64,000 nt of DNA, taken from assembly GCA_903900155.1 (NCBI GenBank), contig CAIUMD010000086.1, positions 62,001 through 126,000 on the forward strand, read 5' to 3'. The stretch comes from an uncultured Caulobacterales bacterium (GTDB lineage Bacteria; Pseudomonadota; Alphaproteobacteria; Caulobacterales; Caulobacteraceae). Below, in pieces: positions 43,345 through 52,510 of the stretch (position 1 is the first letter of the stretch; each line of letters starts with the position of its first letter). Under the pieces are notes generated by a model. That model did no database searches, was not told where the DNA came from, and saw only the letters and a list, made by a program, of their open reading frames with translations. The translations under genes and the position numbers were made by a program.

Positions 43345-43567
43345 GTTCACCTCCCCTTCGCGGCTCTTCGTCCGCTGTGCGGGTCGCCGGTCAAGACGAC
43401 TCCTTTCCCTTACGACGCGCGTTGCGGTCAGTTCCGCAAGCAAAATGTCGCGATTTTCGCGAGCACGAGAAATTCTGCGCCTCCGCCAAACCAAACTCTA
43501 TTTATTCGATCGATTCAGTAGGATTTGTATTCGCCCCATCGAACAACGTTCCGACTGGGGGCTTCAC
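43345..43567. promoter_or_regulatory. Divergent control region between two receptors
   Basis: This 223-bp gap separates two receptor genes transcribed outward. It holds TCGCGATTTTCGCGA at 43448-43462 (two TCGCGA arms, 3-bp spacer) and an AT-rich stretch at 43485-43535 containing the palindrome TCGATCGA (43506-43513). Long open frames cross it, but they are continuations of frames without start signals. The promoters are not resolved. Confidence 0.45.
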
Positions 43568-45949
43568 GTGATCATTGGTGCTTCGGCGACCGCCTTCTCC
43601 CGCCGCCTGCTGCTGGGCCTGCTGTGCTCCAGCGCGGCCAGCGCCGTCCTGGCCGGCGAGCCGGTGCCTTCCGCGCCAACCGACCCCAGCGCGCAAGCTG
43701 ACGCCAACCTGGTGGGTCAGGTCTTCGTAACCGCCCGCCGCCGCGAGGAGAGCGCCCAGTCGGTGCCAATCGCCCTGACGGTGACCTCGGCCGAGACCCT
43801 GACCCAGACCGGCGTCAACAGCATCGTGGCCCTGACCCAGCTGGTGCCGACGCTTCAGGTCCTGTCGCCCAACGCCCGCAACACGGCCCTGACGATCCGC
43901 GGCCTGGGCGCCTCGTATGGCTTGGCCAATGACGGCCTGGAGCAAGGCGTCGGCATCTATGTCGACCAGGTCTATGTCTCGCGTCCCGGCGCGGCGACGC
44001 TGGACTTCGTCGACATCCAGCAGATCGAGGTGCTGCGCGGCTCGCAGGGCACGCTGTTTGGCAAGAACACCACGGCCGGCGCCCTGAACATCACCACCCG
44101 CGACGCCACCAACACCTTCGAGGCCGACGCGGAAGCCTCGGTCGGCAGCCTGAACTTCCGGCAGGTGAAGGCCACGGCCGCCGGCCCGATCGTCGCCGAC
44201 AAGCTGGCCGCCCGCCTGTCGGTCGTCGGAACCTGGCGCGACGGCGACCTCTACAACCCGATCAGCAAGCTGCATCAGAACGCCCGCGACAGCGTCGGCG
44301 TGCGTGGCCAGTTGAAGTATGCGCCGACCGACAGGCTGACCATCAAGGTCGCCGCCGACTACAGCGCCCAGCATCCCGAGTGCTGCACCCAGGTCTATGT
44401 CACCGTCGGCCAGACCCTGAAGCCGGCCGCCCAGCAATATGCGGCGCTGGCGGCGGGCCGGAACTACACGGTGGCCAGCACCAATCCCTATGACCGCCTG
44501 TCGGACGTCGATGACGACATCCAGGCCGACCAGTTCGCCGGCGGCGGCTCGGTGATCGTCGACTACGACTTCGGCCCGGTCACCCTGACCTCGGTCACCG
44601 CCCACCGGAACTGGGACTGGGAGCCGCGCAACGACCGCGACTACACCGCGCTGGACGTCACCCGCCGCTCGGCCAACCCCTCGCACCAGAAACAGGACAG
44701 CCAAGAGTTCCGCCTCTCATCGAACGGCGACAACACCATCAACTGGACGGCCGGCCTCTACTGGTTCGACCAGAACGTCACCACCCGCGGCGTGACCGAG
44801 TACGGCAACGACGCCTCGTACTGGCTGCTGCCCGGCGCCAATTCCCCGGACTCGCTGCTGGCGGGCTACACGGTGTTCAACAACAGCAGCATCGACACCA
44901 CCAGCTACGCCGCCTTCGGCCAGCTGACCTGGAAGGTCAACGACCGCCTCAGCCTGACGCCGGGCCTGCGCTACACCAAGGAAAAGAAGGACGGCGTCTA
45001 CGACCAGACGACCACGGGCGGCTCGACGACCACCGACACGACCCTGATCAATCGCCGTCTGGGGATCGCGCGGCCGCAGAATTTCTCGGCCAAGACCGAC
45101 GACGGCTCGCTGTCGGGCCAGGTCGCGGCTGTCTACGCCTTCAACGACAACTTCAACGTCTACGGGACCTATTCGCGCGGCTTCAAGTCGGGCGGCATCA
45201 ACATGACCGCCTTGCCGCTGAACAGCGCCAGCCAGCCCTCGCTGTCGGCCGCGGTGATCCGTCCCGAGAAGGTCTCGACCATCGACCTGGGCGTGAAGAC
45301 CCAATGGTTCGACCGTCTGCTCACCGCCAACCTCGCGGTGTTCGCCACCGACGTGGACGATTTCCAGGCCAATGTCGTCGACAGCGGCCCCGGCGCTCTG
45401 CGCGGCTACCTGGCCAATGTCGAGAAGGTCGAGGTGCGCGGCGCCGAGCTGGACGCCACGACCCGCTCGATCGGCGGCTTCAAGCTCTATGGCAACCTGG
45501 CCTATACCGACGGCAAGTACGCCAGCTTCAAGAACGGCCCCTGCCCCTTGGAGCGGATCGGGACCTCGACGGCGGCGTGCGACCTGTCGGGCAAGGCGTT
45601 GCCGGGCCTGTCGAAGTGGGCCGGTTCGGGCGGCGCCGAGTACCGCGCCAAGACCAGCCTGGGCCGCCTGACCGGCGAGGCCTATGCCGGCGTCGACGCC
45701 AGCTTCCGCTCGGCCTATTTCGCCGACAGCTCGGACTCGATCTACACACGCATCAAGGCCTACGAGATCGTCAACCTGCGCGCCGGCTTCCAGTCCGACG
45801 CCGGCTGGGAGGCGTTCGTGTCGGTGCGCAACGCCTTCGACGCCAAGTACATCCAGAACATCACCGTGGTCTCGGGCAATTCCGGCCTGGTGGTCGGCAC
45901 GCCCGGCGACGCGCGCGCCGTCGCCTTCACCCTGAGAGCCAGCTACTAG
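43568..45949 (+). CDS. TonB-dependent receptor
   Basis: This encodes a 793-residue outer-membrane receptor. I choose the GTG at 43568, after GGGGG, because it gives a signal peptide (RRLLLGLLCSSAASAVLAGE); the upstream frame to 43217 crosses the divergent receptor gene. The TonB box region is VFVTARRREESAQSVPIALT. The plug has LTIRGLGASYGLANDGLEQG and IEVLRGSQGTLFGKNTTAGA, and the barrel ends AVAFTLRASY. It has a vicinal CysCys (HPECCTQVYVT) at the same relative place as the 31511 and 40660 receptors. It has no STN domain. A strong terminator follows at 45982. The ligand is unknown; its divergence from the STN receptor suggests related cargo. Confidence 0.92.
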   Translation: MIIGASATAFSRRLLLGLLCSSAASAVLAGEPVPSAPTDPSAQADANLVGQVFVTARRREESAQSVPIALTVTSAETLTQTGVNSIVALTQLVPTLQVLSPNARNTALTIRGLGASYGLANDGLEQGVGIYVDQVYVSRPGAATLDFVDIQQIEVLRGSQGTLFGKNTTAGALNITTRDATNTFEADAEASVGSLNFRQVKATAAGPIVADKLAARLSVVGTWRDGDLYNPISKLHQNARDSVGVRGQLKYAPTDRLTIKVAADYSAQHPECCTQVYVTVGQTLKPAAQQYAALAAGRNYTVASTNPYDRLSDVDDDIQADQFAGGGSVIVDYDFGPVTLTSVTAHRNWDWEPRNDRDYTALDVTRRSANPSHQKQDSQEFRLSSNGDNTINWTAGLYWFDQNVTTRGVTEYGNDASYWLLPGANSPDSLLAGYTVFNNSSIDTTSYAAFGQLTWKVNDRLSLTPGLRYTKEKKDGVYDQTTTGGSTTTDTTLINRRLGIARPQNFSAKTDDGSLSGQVAAVYAFNDNFNVYGTYSRGFKSGGINMTALPLNSASQPSLSAAVIRPEKVSTIDLGVKTQWFDRLLTANLAVFATDVDDFQANVVDSGPGALRGYLANVEKVEVRGAELDATTRSIGGFKLYGNLAYTDGKYASFKNGPCPLERIGTSTAACDLSGKALPGLSKWAGSGGAEYRAKTSLGRLTGEAYAGVDASFRSAYFADSSDSIYTRIKAYEIVNLRAGFQSDAGWEAFVSVRNAFDAKYIQNITVVSGNSGLVVGTPGDARAVAFTLRASY

Positions 45950-45981
45950 CAGCATGAGGCCAGGCCGTTTCGGCATTGGCC

Positions 45982-46010
45982 AAGGTCCCGCCATCGGGAC
46001 CTTCTTCGTC
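45982..46010 (+). terminator. Intrinsic terminator after the 43568 receptor
   Basis: AAGGTCCCG and CGGGACCTT form a perfect 9-bp stem with a CCAT loop, 32 bases after the receptor stop, followed by CTTCGTC, a weak pyrimidine tail. The rest of the gap to 46216 (267 bp in all) would hold the promoter of the next receptor. No gene is visible there. Confidence 0.7.
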
Positions 46011-46216
46011 GGCGCACATTTTGGGCTGGCTGAAGACGAAAAAGCTCGACTAGGGTTCAGCGGTGCGGATCGCCGCCGGCCCGGCCGGCATGCGCTGCAC
46101 TAACAGGCGGACATGTCAGTTTGCTGACGATCTGCGAAGAGACTCGCGCAGGCGGCGGGACAGCGATAGACAGCCGTGTTCCTGAGTTTCTGATTTCTGC
46201 GCCTTTGGGGGAAGGT

Positions 46217-49200
46217 ATGCACCGGCGCCACTGCGGTCGTCGTCTCTGGACCTGTGTCGGCATGCTGCTGACGACGATACCGCACGTCGCCTATGCCGCG
46301 CCCATCGATATCCGCCCCGGCGCGCTGCAGGACGCGCTGAGCGAGTTGGCGCGGGAAAACGACGTCGACATCCTCTATTCGGCCGATCTTGTCCGGGGAC
46401 GAACCACGCCGGCCGTGAAGGGACGGCTGACCACGCAGCAGGCTCTCGGTCAGATGCTGGCCGGATCGGGAGTCAGCTACAGGATCACTCCCGACGGCGT
46501 CTTCGTGCTGTTCGCCCTGCCCCGCCGCGATATCACGGATACCGGCGATGGCGCCATCTCGGAAGTGCTGGTGCCGGGCCGGCGCACCCAGAATGCCGAC
46601 ATCCGCCGCACCGGGAACGACATCCAGCCCTACCGGATCGCGGGCCCGCGCGAACTCTCCGTTGCGTCCCAAGACAATGTCGACCAGTACCTGCGCGAGC
46701 GCCTGCCCGCCAACGGCCAGGTGGTCTCGCCGGCCCAGCAGGTCGCCAACACCGGCGCCACCAACTCGGCGATCGATCTGCGGGGCGTGGGCCCGCAGCG
46801 GACGCTGATCCTGGTCGATGGCCGCCGCCTGCCGGACCTGCCGACCATCCGCACCGGCTTGATGCAAAGCGACATCAACGCCATCCCGTTGGGCGCGATC
46901 GAGCGTATCGAGACCCTGACCGCCACCGCCGGCGGCATCCATGGCCCGACCGCCCTGGGCGGGGTCGTCAATGTGGTGCTCAAGCGCGACTATGCCGGCG
47001 CCGACCTGACTGTGGTCTCGGGCCTGACCAGCCGAGGCGACGCCGGACGCGCGCGCCTTGAGGGCCGCATCGGCTTCTCGCCCGACGGCGGCCGGACCTC
47101 GGTGATGCTGGCCGGCTCCTTCACGGCGGCGCAGAGGCTGACGGTCGGACAGCGCGACTATGCCCGCCGCTCCCTGGAACGGCAGGCTCGGTACAATCCC
47201 AACGCCTTCCTTCTGCAAGGCCGGCCGGTCGACGCGATCACGGTTCGCAGCTACGGCGGCGAGGCGCTGCGGCTGGATGACGGGACCGTCCTGAACGGCA
47301 GCTACAGCTTCCTGCCGTTGAACTTCCAGGGCTCGGCGGCGGACAAGGCCGCGGTCCTCATCGCCAATGCCGGCCACCTGCCCACCACGCCGGCGAAAGG
47401 CATGGCCGGCGACGACACCTCGCTGACCGCCACGCCCAGCACCCGCTCGCTGCTGTTCAGCGTCCGCCGGCCGTTCGGCGATAAGCTCGAGGCCTTCGTC
47501 GACGGCTGGGCGTTGCGCAATGTCGGCCAGGCCTATTTCCCGAAGGGCTTGGGCGAGTACCGCACCCCGGTCGCGGCCGACGCGCCGGGCAATCCGTTTG
47601 CAAATGCAGTCAACTTCAACTTCCCTTTGCCAGAACTGGTCGACGACAAGTCGGTCACGACGACTATCCGCCGGGTCACGGCGGGCCTGATCGCGACTCT
47701 GCCGCGGCAATGGCGGCTCTCTGCCGACTATACGCTGGGCGACGCCTCGCAGACCGTCGATCGCGAAGGCCTGGTCGTCACCACCGGCTTCTCGAACGCC
47801 TTGAGAAGCGGGCTGTCCACCGGGCGTGGGCAGACGCCTGTCGCGCCGCTGGGCGACTATGCCGCCCTGGCGGCGGCGGCCCTGACCTATGCCGCGCCCA
47901 GCGCCGAGCACAATCGCATGACTACACAGTTCAGCAGCGGCGTCGTGCGTGCGGCGGGCCCGGTGATCGAACTGCCCGGCGGTCCGCTGACCATGACCCT
48001 GCTGGGCGAGGCCCGACGCGAACGCATCCCCGAAACCAACCGCGTCTCCACCAACGAGAACGGCGAGACGCGAGAGGTGACGCCCGATCGGGTCCAGTTG
48101 GTGAAGTCCGGCTATGCCGAGATCCGTGCGCCCCTGCTGGCGCGCAATACGCCCTTCGGCCTGGCGAGGGGCCTTGAGCTGCAGCTGGCCCTGCGGCGCG
48201 ACGGTGTCCGGACGACCTTCCCCGACAACGCCCTGAGCGGCGCCACGACCGTCAGGGTCCACGCCACCACCCACCACACAGCCGATGTGTTCACGGCGGG
48301 CCTGCGGACTTTTCCGGCCGAATGGCTGATGCTGCGGGCCAGCGCCGCGACCGGAACGTCGCCGCCGGACATGAGCCAGTTGCAGCAGATGGGCGTCCCC
48401 GTCACCGTCAACAGCGTGACGGATCCAAAGCGCGGCGGACGGTTCATAGCCGCCGACGGCCCCTATCTGTGGAGCCGCAACGGCTGGCACGACGTCGGCC
48501 AGGAGACCGGCCTGACGCGATCTGTCGGTGTGGTCTTCAACCCGTCGGGGCGCGGCGGTCCGCGCCTGTCGATCGACGCCTCGCGCATCGAGATCAAGGG
48601 CGAGGTCGGTCTGCTGAACCTGCCCCCCCAGGACGTGGTCAACAACGAGACCCTCTATCCTGGCCATGTCGTCCGCGAGGCTTTGTCGCCCGCCGACGCG
48701 GCGAAAGGCTATACGGCCGGACGGATCACCGCGCTCTACACCGGCGCCAGCAATCTTGGCCGCACCGTCGCCGAAACGGTTGATCTCCAGCTGGACTGGG
48801 TCCTGCCGTCGCTGCTGGGCGGCTGGACCCAGGCCTATGGCGTGGCCGCCTGGCAGCCGACCTTGCGGACCCGCCGTCGCCCCGGCACAGCGTGGCTGGA
48901 CCGGGTCGGCTATCGCGACGGTCCGTTGGAGTGGCGTGGCAATGCCGGCGTCCAGTGGGAGCGCGGCCCGCTGATGCTGGACCTGAACGCCCAATATCTG
49001 GGTCACTCCCGTCCGCTGTGGTCGCCCTACAGCGGAACGATCCAGACCACCGCCCAGAACCAGGGCAGCGCCCACATCCCCTCGCGCGTCTATTTCGACC
49101 TGACGGCCCGGCGGCGGTTCGACTTCGCGGCCGATCACCGACTGCGGTCGCTGGATGTGCGTTTCGTCATCCAGAACCTCCTGGACACCAGCCCGCCGAT

Positions 49201-49288
49201 CGTCGCCGACCCGGCCAACATGGGCTACGACTATCGCAGCGACCCGCGCCGGCGGCGGTTCGAACTCAGCCTTTCGGGCCATTTCTGA
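46217..49288 (+). CDS. TonB-dependent transducer receptor with STN domain
   Basis: This encodes a 1023-residue receptor. I start at 46217 (MHRRHCGRRLWTCVGMLLTT) after GGGGGAAGG; the earlier frame start at 46121 has no export signal. The STN domain follows the signal peptide at about residues 32-105 (LQDALSELARENDVDILYSA, LTTQQALGQMLAGSGVSYRI). The plug has IDLRGVGPQRTLILVDGRRL and AIERIETLTATAGGIHGPTA. The STN domain implies signalling to a FecR, and the nearest pair is at 51491-53043. It is followed at 82 bp by a periplasmic alpha/beta hydrolase and a cupin on the same strand, probably one operon for capturing and opening one ligand. Confidence 0.92.
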   Translation: MHRRHCGRRLWTCVGMLLTTIPHVAYAAPIDIRPGALQDALSELARENDVDILYSADLVRGRTTPAVKGRLTTQQALGQMLAGSGVSYRITPDGVFVLFALPRRDITDTGDGAISEVLVPGRRTQNADIRRTGNDIQPYRIAGPRELSVASQDNVDQYLRERLPANGQVVSPAQQVANTGATNSAIDLRGVGPQRTLILVDGRRLPDLPTIRTGLMQSDINAIPLGAIERIETLTATAGGIHGPTALGGVVNVVLKRDYAGADLTVVSGLTSRGDAGRARLEGRIGFSPDGGRTSVMLAGSFTAAQRLTVGQRDYARRSLERQARYNPNAFLLQGRPVDAITVRSYGGEALRLDDGTVLNGSYSFLPLNFQGSAADKAAVLIANAGHLPTTPAKGMAGDDTSLTATPSTRSLLFSVRRPFGDKLEAFVDGWALRNVGQAYFPKGLGEYRTPVAADAPGNPFANAVNFNFPLPELVDDKSVTTTIRRVTAGLIATLPRQWRLSADYTLGDASQTVDREGLVVTTGFSNALRSGLSTGRGQTPVAPLGDYAALAAAALTYAAPSAEHNRMTTQFSSGVVRAAGPVIELPGGPLTMTLLGEARRERIPETNRVSTNENGETREVTPDRVQLVKSGYAEIRAPLLARNTPFGLARGLELQLALRRDGVRTTFPDNALSGATTVRVHATTHHTADVFTAGLRTFPAEWLMLRASAATGTSPPDMSQLQQMGVPVTVNSVTDPKRGGRFIAADGPYLWSRNGWHDVGQETGLTRSVGVVFNPSGRGGPRLSIDASRIEIKGEVGLLNLPPQDVVNNETLYPGHVVREALSPADAAKGYTAGRITALYTGASNLGRTVAETVDLQLDWVLPSLLGGWTQAYGVAAWQPTLRTRRRPGTAWLDRVGYRDGPLEWRGNAGVQWERGPLMLDLNAQYLGHSRPLWSPYSGTIQTTAQNQGSAHIPSRVYFDLTARRRFDFAADHRLRSLDVRFVIQNLLDTSPPIVADPANMGYDYRSDPRRRRFELSLSGHF

Positions 49289-49370
49289 GGCCCGGTGAGG
49301 GTTCTTCGAAAACCTGCGTTCCCCCTGGTGAAGGCGTCCGACGGACGCCCGGCACATCGGAGGACAGCAG

Positions 49371-50291
49371 GTGCTCAAACTCATTCCCGCCGCCCTGGCG
49401 GCGCTACTCATTTCGACCTCGGCCATGGCCCAGGTCAAACCGTTCCCGGCCGAGTTCAAGACCCAGGAAATCGCTGCCAATGGCGTGACGATTCACGTCC
49501 GGGTCGGCGGCAAGGGCCCCGCCGTGGTGCTGCTGCACGGCTATGGCGAGACCGGCGACATGTGGGAGCCTATGGCCGCCGAGCTGGCCAAGACCCACAC
49601 CGTCATCGTGCCCGACCTGCGGGGCCTTGGCCTGTCGTCCAAGCCGGCGTCCGGCGGCTATGACAAGAAGACTCAAGGGCAAGACGTGGCCGGCGTGCTG
49701 GACGCGCTGAAGATCGGCAAGGTCGACCTGGTCACCCACGACATCGGCAACATGGTCGGCTACGCCTTCGCCGCCGAGCACCGCGATCGCGTCAGTCATT
49801 TCGTGCTGATCGACGCGCCCCTGCCCGGCGTCGGCCCGTGGGAAGAGATCCTCAAGAACCCGCTGCTGTGGCACTTCCGGTTCGGCGGTCCCGACATGGA
49901 GCGCCTGGTCGCCGGCCGCGAGCGCATCTATCTGGACCGCTTCTGGAACGAGTTCTCGGCCACGCCGGCCCGCTTCACCGAAGCCTCTCGTGAGCACTAC
50001 GCCAAGCTCTACGCCCAGCCGGGCGCCATGCACGGCGGCTTCTCGCAGTTCGCCGCCTTTGACCAGGACGCCGTCGACAACAAGGCCTTCATGGCGGAGG
50101 GCAAGCTGACCATGCCGGTGCTGGCCCTGGGCGGCGAGAAGTCGTTCGGCCCGATGATGGCGACAGTGATGCGCTTTGCCGCCAGCAACGTCACCGAGGG
50201 CGTTGTTCCCGACTCCGGCCACTGGATCATGGAAGAGAACCCCAAGGCGACCGTGGCCATGGTCCGCGACTTCCTGGACGCCCAGCAATGA
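49371..50291 (+). CDS. Secreted alpha/beta hydrolase, epoxide-hydrolase-like
   Basis: This encodes a 306-residue exported alpha/beta hydrolase. The GTG start at 49371 follows GGAGGA, and a signal peptide ends at AMA (residue 21). The oxyanion strip is LHGYGETGDMWEP. The nucleophile elbow is THDIGNMVGY, so the nucleophile is Asp rather than Ser, as in epoxide hydrolases and haloalkane or fluoroacetate dehalogenases. The catalytic His is in PDSGHWIMEENP. Its periplasmic location and position between an STN receptor and a cupin are unusual for that group. Its ATGA overlap with the cupin gene couples the two. The substrate is unknown. Confidence 0.9.
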   Translation: MLKLIPAALAALLISTSAMAQVKPFPAEFKTQEIAANGVTIHVRVGGKGPAVVLLHGYGETGDMWEPMAAELAKTHTVIVPDLRGLGLSSKPASGGYDKKTQGQDVAGVLDALKIGKVDLVTHDIGNMVGYAFAAEHRDRVSHFVLIDAPLPGVGPWEEILKNPLLWHFRFGGPDMERLVAGRERIYLDRFWNEFSATPARFTEASREHYAKLYAQPGAMHGGFSQFAAFDQDAVDNKAFMAEGKLTMPVLALGGEKSFGPMMATVMRFAASNVTEGVVPDSGHWIMEENPKATVAMVRDFLDAQQ

Positions 50292-50758
50292 GCCGCCTTG
50301 CTCTCATCGCCGCCCTGCTGCTGATCGCCGGCGGCGCCTCGGCCCAGGAGCGCCAGGTTCGCCTCGCGCCGACGGACATCCAGAACCTGACCCAGGGCGG
50401 CGCCACGGCCGGCACCTCGGGCGTCAGCGGCATTCGCACGACCGTGCTCTATGGCGATCCGACCAAGGCCGGTCCCTACACCATCGCCCTGAAGGTGCCG
50501 GCCAATACCCGCATCGCCGCTCATAGCCATCGCGACGATCGCACCGCCATCGTGGTCGGCGGGGTCTGGCGCTTCGGCTATGGCCGCAAGGCCGACGAGG
50601 CCCTGGTCAAGGTCCTGCCGCCGGGCAGCTTCTACAGCGAACCGGCGGGCATAGAGCACTTCGCCATGACCGGTCCGGAAGGCGCGGTCGTCTATATCTC
50701 CGGCTACGGCCCGACCAGCACCGACTATGTCGAGCCGGCCGACGCGCCCAAGCCCTGA
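50288..50758 (+). CDS. Secreted cupin-domain protein
   Basis: This encodes a 156-residue exported single-domain cupin. The signal peptide ends at ASA (residue 19). Cupin motif 1 is VPANTRIAAHSHRDDRTAIV, with two histidines for metal binding, and motif 2 is EPAGIEHFAMTGPEGAVV. It could be a metal-dependent isomerase, decarboxylase or binding protein. It overlaps the alpha/beta hydrolase gene by 4 bp and is followed by a near-perfect terminator, so it closes the receptor-hydrolase-cupin unit. I cannot assign a reaction. Confidence 0.88.
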   Translation: MSRLALIAALLLIAGGASAQERQVRLAPTDIQNLTQGGATAGTSGVSGIRTTVLYGDPTKAGPYTIALKVPANTRIAAHSHRDDRTAIVVGGVWRFGYGRKADEALVKVLPPGSFYSEPAGIEHFAMTGPEGAVVYISGYGPTSTDYVEPADAPKP

Positions 50759-50766
50759 CAGCAATC

Positions 50767-50803
50767 GGGGAGCAGGACGAACCGTCCTGCTCCCCTTCTT
50801 CCT
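50767..50803 (+). terminator. Strong intrinsic terminator after the cupin gene
   Basis: GGGGAGCAGGACG and CGTCCTGCTCCCC form a perfect 13-bp stem with a 3-base AAC loop (50767-50795), nine bases after the cupin stop, followed by TTCTTCCT. The isochorismatase-like gene ends at 50803 on the other strand, so the hairpin may stop transcription from both sides. Confidence 0.88.
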
Positions 50804-51414
50804 CAGTGCCCCACCGCGCGTAGGACGATGTCGGCGAAGCCGTCAGTGGTCGCCCTGCGGTTCCAGTCGCGCTGCAATTCACACGCCACCTGGATCCAGC
50901 TGACCGGCTTGCCGCCCGCCTGGACCACACGGTCGATTCCGGCCTCGTGCGCCAGCTGCGAGGTGCCGCCGACGGCGTCCACCACCGCGAAAACCTCATA
51001 CCCCTCGGTCAGGGCGTCCAGGGCCGGGAACGCCAGGCAGACCTCGGTCCACAGGGCGACCATGATCAGCTTCTTGCGGCCGGTCGCCTTCACGGCGGCG
51101 ACGAAGTCGTCGTCCTCCCAGGCGTTGATAGCGGTGCGGTCGATCGGCTTGGCGTCCGGCAGGACGTCGGTGATCGGCTTGATCGTCGGGGTGTTCAGGC
51201 CCGTGGCGACGTTGACCGTCGTCAGCACCACCGGCAGATCATACAGCTTGGCCGTCCTGGCCAGGTTCGTGACATTGGCGATCAGCAGGCGCTTTTCCAT
51301 CGTGACGATGGACGACACCTGCACGGGCTGGAAATCGATGATCAACAGGGCGGCGTTCTGCGGCGTCAGCAGGTGATCGGCCAGCGGGTCGCGGATGGTC
51401 GAGGGCGATGTCAT
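50803..51414 (-). CDS. Isochorismatase-family cysteine hydrolase (YcaC-like)
   Basis: This encodes a 203-residue cytoplasmic hydrolase of the isochorismatase superfamily. The catalytic Asp is in ALLIIDFQPVQVSSI, and the nucleophile Cys is in MVALWTEVCLAFPALDALTE. RTAINAWEDDDFVAAV matches the YcaC subgroup. Such enzymes hydrolyse amides or vinyl ethers; the substrate is unknown. It follows fecR (51491) at 76 bp on the same strand and may be read through from the sigma/FecR unit. It has no signal peptide. Confidence 0.9.
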   Translation of the reverse strand: MTSPSTIRDPLADHLLTPQNAALLIIDFQPVQVSSIVTMEKRLLIANVTNLARTAKLYDLPVVLTTVNVATGLNTPTIKPITDVLPDAKPIDRTAINAWEDDDFVAAVKATGRKKLIMVALWTEVCLAFPALDALTEGYEVFAVVDAVGGTSQLAHEAGIDRVVQAGGKPVSWIQVACELQRDWNRRATTDGFADIVLRAVGH

Positions 51415-51490
51415 TTCGGGTTCTCGCTCAAGGGTTTCGAGCGACGACCTGCGGCGCTCCCTAGGGGGAACGCAGGGTTTCCGGAACTCC

Positions 51491-52510
51491 TCAGCGCCGG
51501 GTCGAGACCAGCTCGTAGGTGTCGGCGTCGCGGGCGATCATCCGCACCGGCAGCACCTGCGACACCGAACGGCCGAACCGCTTGATGTCGCCTGTCTTGA
51601 AGACGCCGGTGATGCGCAGCGCCGCGACCTTGGGATCGCGGATGACGATCTGGGCGCGGGTGTAGCGGTCCAGCTGGGCCACGGCCTCGGACAATGGCTG
51701 GTCGCGGAACTCCACGACGCCCTGCCTCCAGGCCAGCGCCCGATCCACGTCGACCGTCGACACCGCGCCCGCAGCGCCAGTCCTGGCGGCGAAGCCTTGA
51801 CCGGGCGCGAGCTTCACCGTCGGCGCGCCGGTCGAAGCTACCGACACACTGCCCTGGGCCAGCACCACCTGCATCGCTCCGGGCGTGAGCTTCACGTCGA
51901 ATTGGGTGCCCAGCGCCGTGACCACGCGGCCGCCCGCCTGCACCGTGAAGGGATGGTCACGATCGTGGGCGACGTCGAAGAAGGCATGGCCGCCGACCAG
52001 ACGCAGGCCACGCCGCCCCCCGGCATAGGCCACGTCCAGCGCGCTGTCGGCGTCCAGAGTTACGCGCGTGCCGTCCGGCAGGTCGATGACGGACTTCTGC
52101 CCCTTGCCGGTGACGTAGTCGGGACGTCCTTCAGCGGTCAGCGACGGCGCCGCCGCGACCTGCACAGGCTTGGCCTCACGTCCGAACCAGCCCTGCCCGG
52201 CGCCGAGCAGCAACGTCGCCGACACGGCCGCAAGGGCGATCGACGCCGCGATCAGGCGTGGCAGCCAGGGCCTGGCGACAGACTCCGGTGCCGCGCGCCG
52301 CGCCGCCCGCGCCATCGCGGCGATCAGGTCGCTGTCGTCCGCGTCGTCGAAGATCGCCCATACCTGGTGCGCCTGGCTCCAGGCGTCGCGGTTCTCCTGG
52401 CCCTCGTCCAGCCAGGCGGCGAACTGCTCGCGCTGAGGCGACCGGTCGAGATCCTCGTGGGCCAGCCATTGGGCGGCGGCCTGGGTCGGCGTCGGGAGGG
52501 CGCGGGTCAT
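51491..52510 (-). CDS. FecR-type anti-sigma / sigma regulator
   Basis: This encodes a 339-residue FecR protein. The N-terminal cytoplasmic part carries the sigma-binding AAQWLAHEDLDRSPQREQFA and AWLDEGQENRDAWSQAHQVW. A membrane segment lies at about 103-122 (LPRLIAASIALAAVSATLLL). The periplasmic domain has LPDGTRVTLDADSALDVAYA and GGHAFFDVAHDRDHPFTVQA, and the C-terminal part is STN-like. It overlaps the ECF sigma gene by ATGA (52507-52510). The natural partner is the STN receptor at 46217, encoded convergently. The unit is separate from, but parallel to, the FecIR pair at 39043-40561. Confidence 0.92.
   Translation of the reverse strand: MTRALPTPTQAAAQWLAHEDLDRSPQREQFAAWLDEGQENRDAWSQAHQVWAIFDDADDSDLIAAMARAARRAAPESVARPWLPRLIAASIALAAVSATLLLGAGQGWFGREAKPVQVAAAPSLTAEGRPDYVTGKGQKSVIDLPDGTRVTLDADSALDVAYAGGRRGLRLVGGHAFFDVAHDRDHPFTVQAGGRVVTALGTQFDVKLTPGAMQVVLAQGSVSVASTGAPTVKLAPGQGFAARTGAAGAVSTVDVDRALAWRQGVVEFRDQPLSEAVAQLDRYTRAQIVIRDPKVAALRITGVFKTGDIKRFGRSVSQVLPVRMIARDADTYELVSTRR

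Noticed and set aside
43506-43513. TCGATCGA palindrome as an operator
   Set aside because: An 8-bp palindrome alone is expected by chance; it is kept only as part of the intergenic description.
46100-49480. Minus-strand open frame of 1126 codons antisense to the STN receptor
   Set aside because: The plus-strand receptor has signal peptide, STN, plug and barrel motifs. The antisense frame is low-complexity Arg/Gly/His/Gln-rich sequence, a shadow of codon bias in high-GC DNA.
51424-51444. Hairpin TCGCTC/GAGCGA between fecR and the isochorismatase-like gene as a terminator
   Set aside because: It has only a 6-bp stem and a 9-base loop with no T tract.
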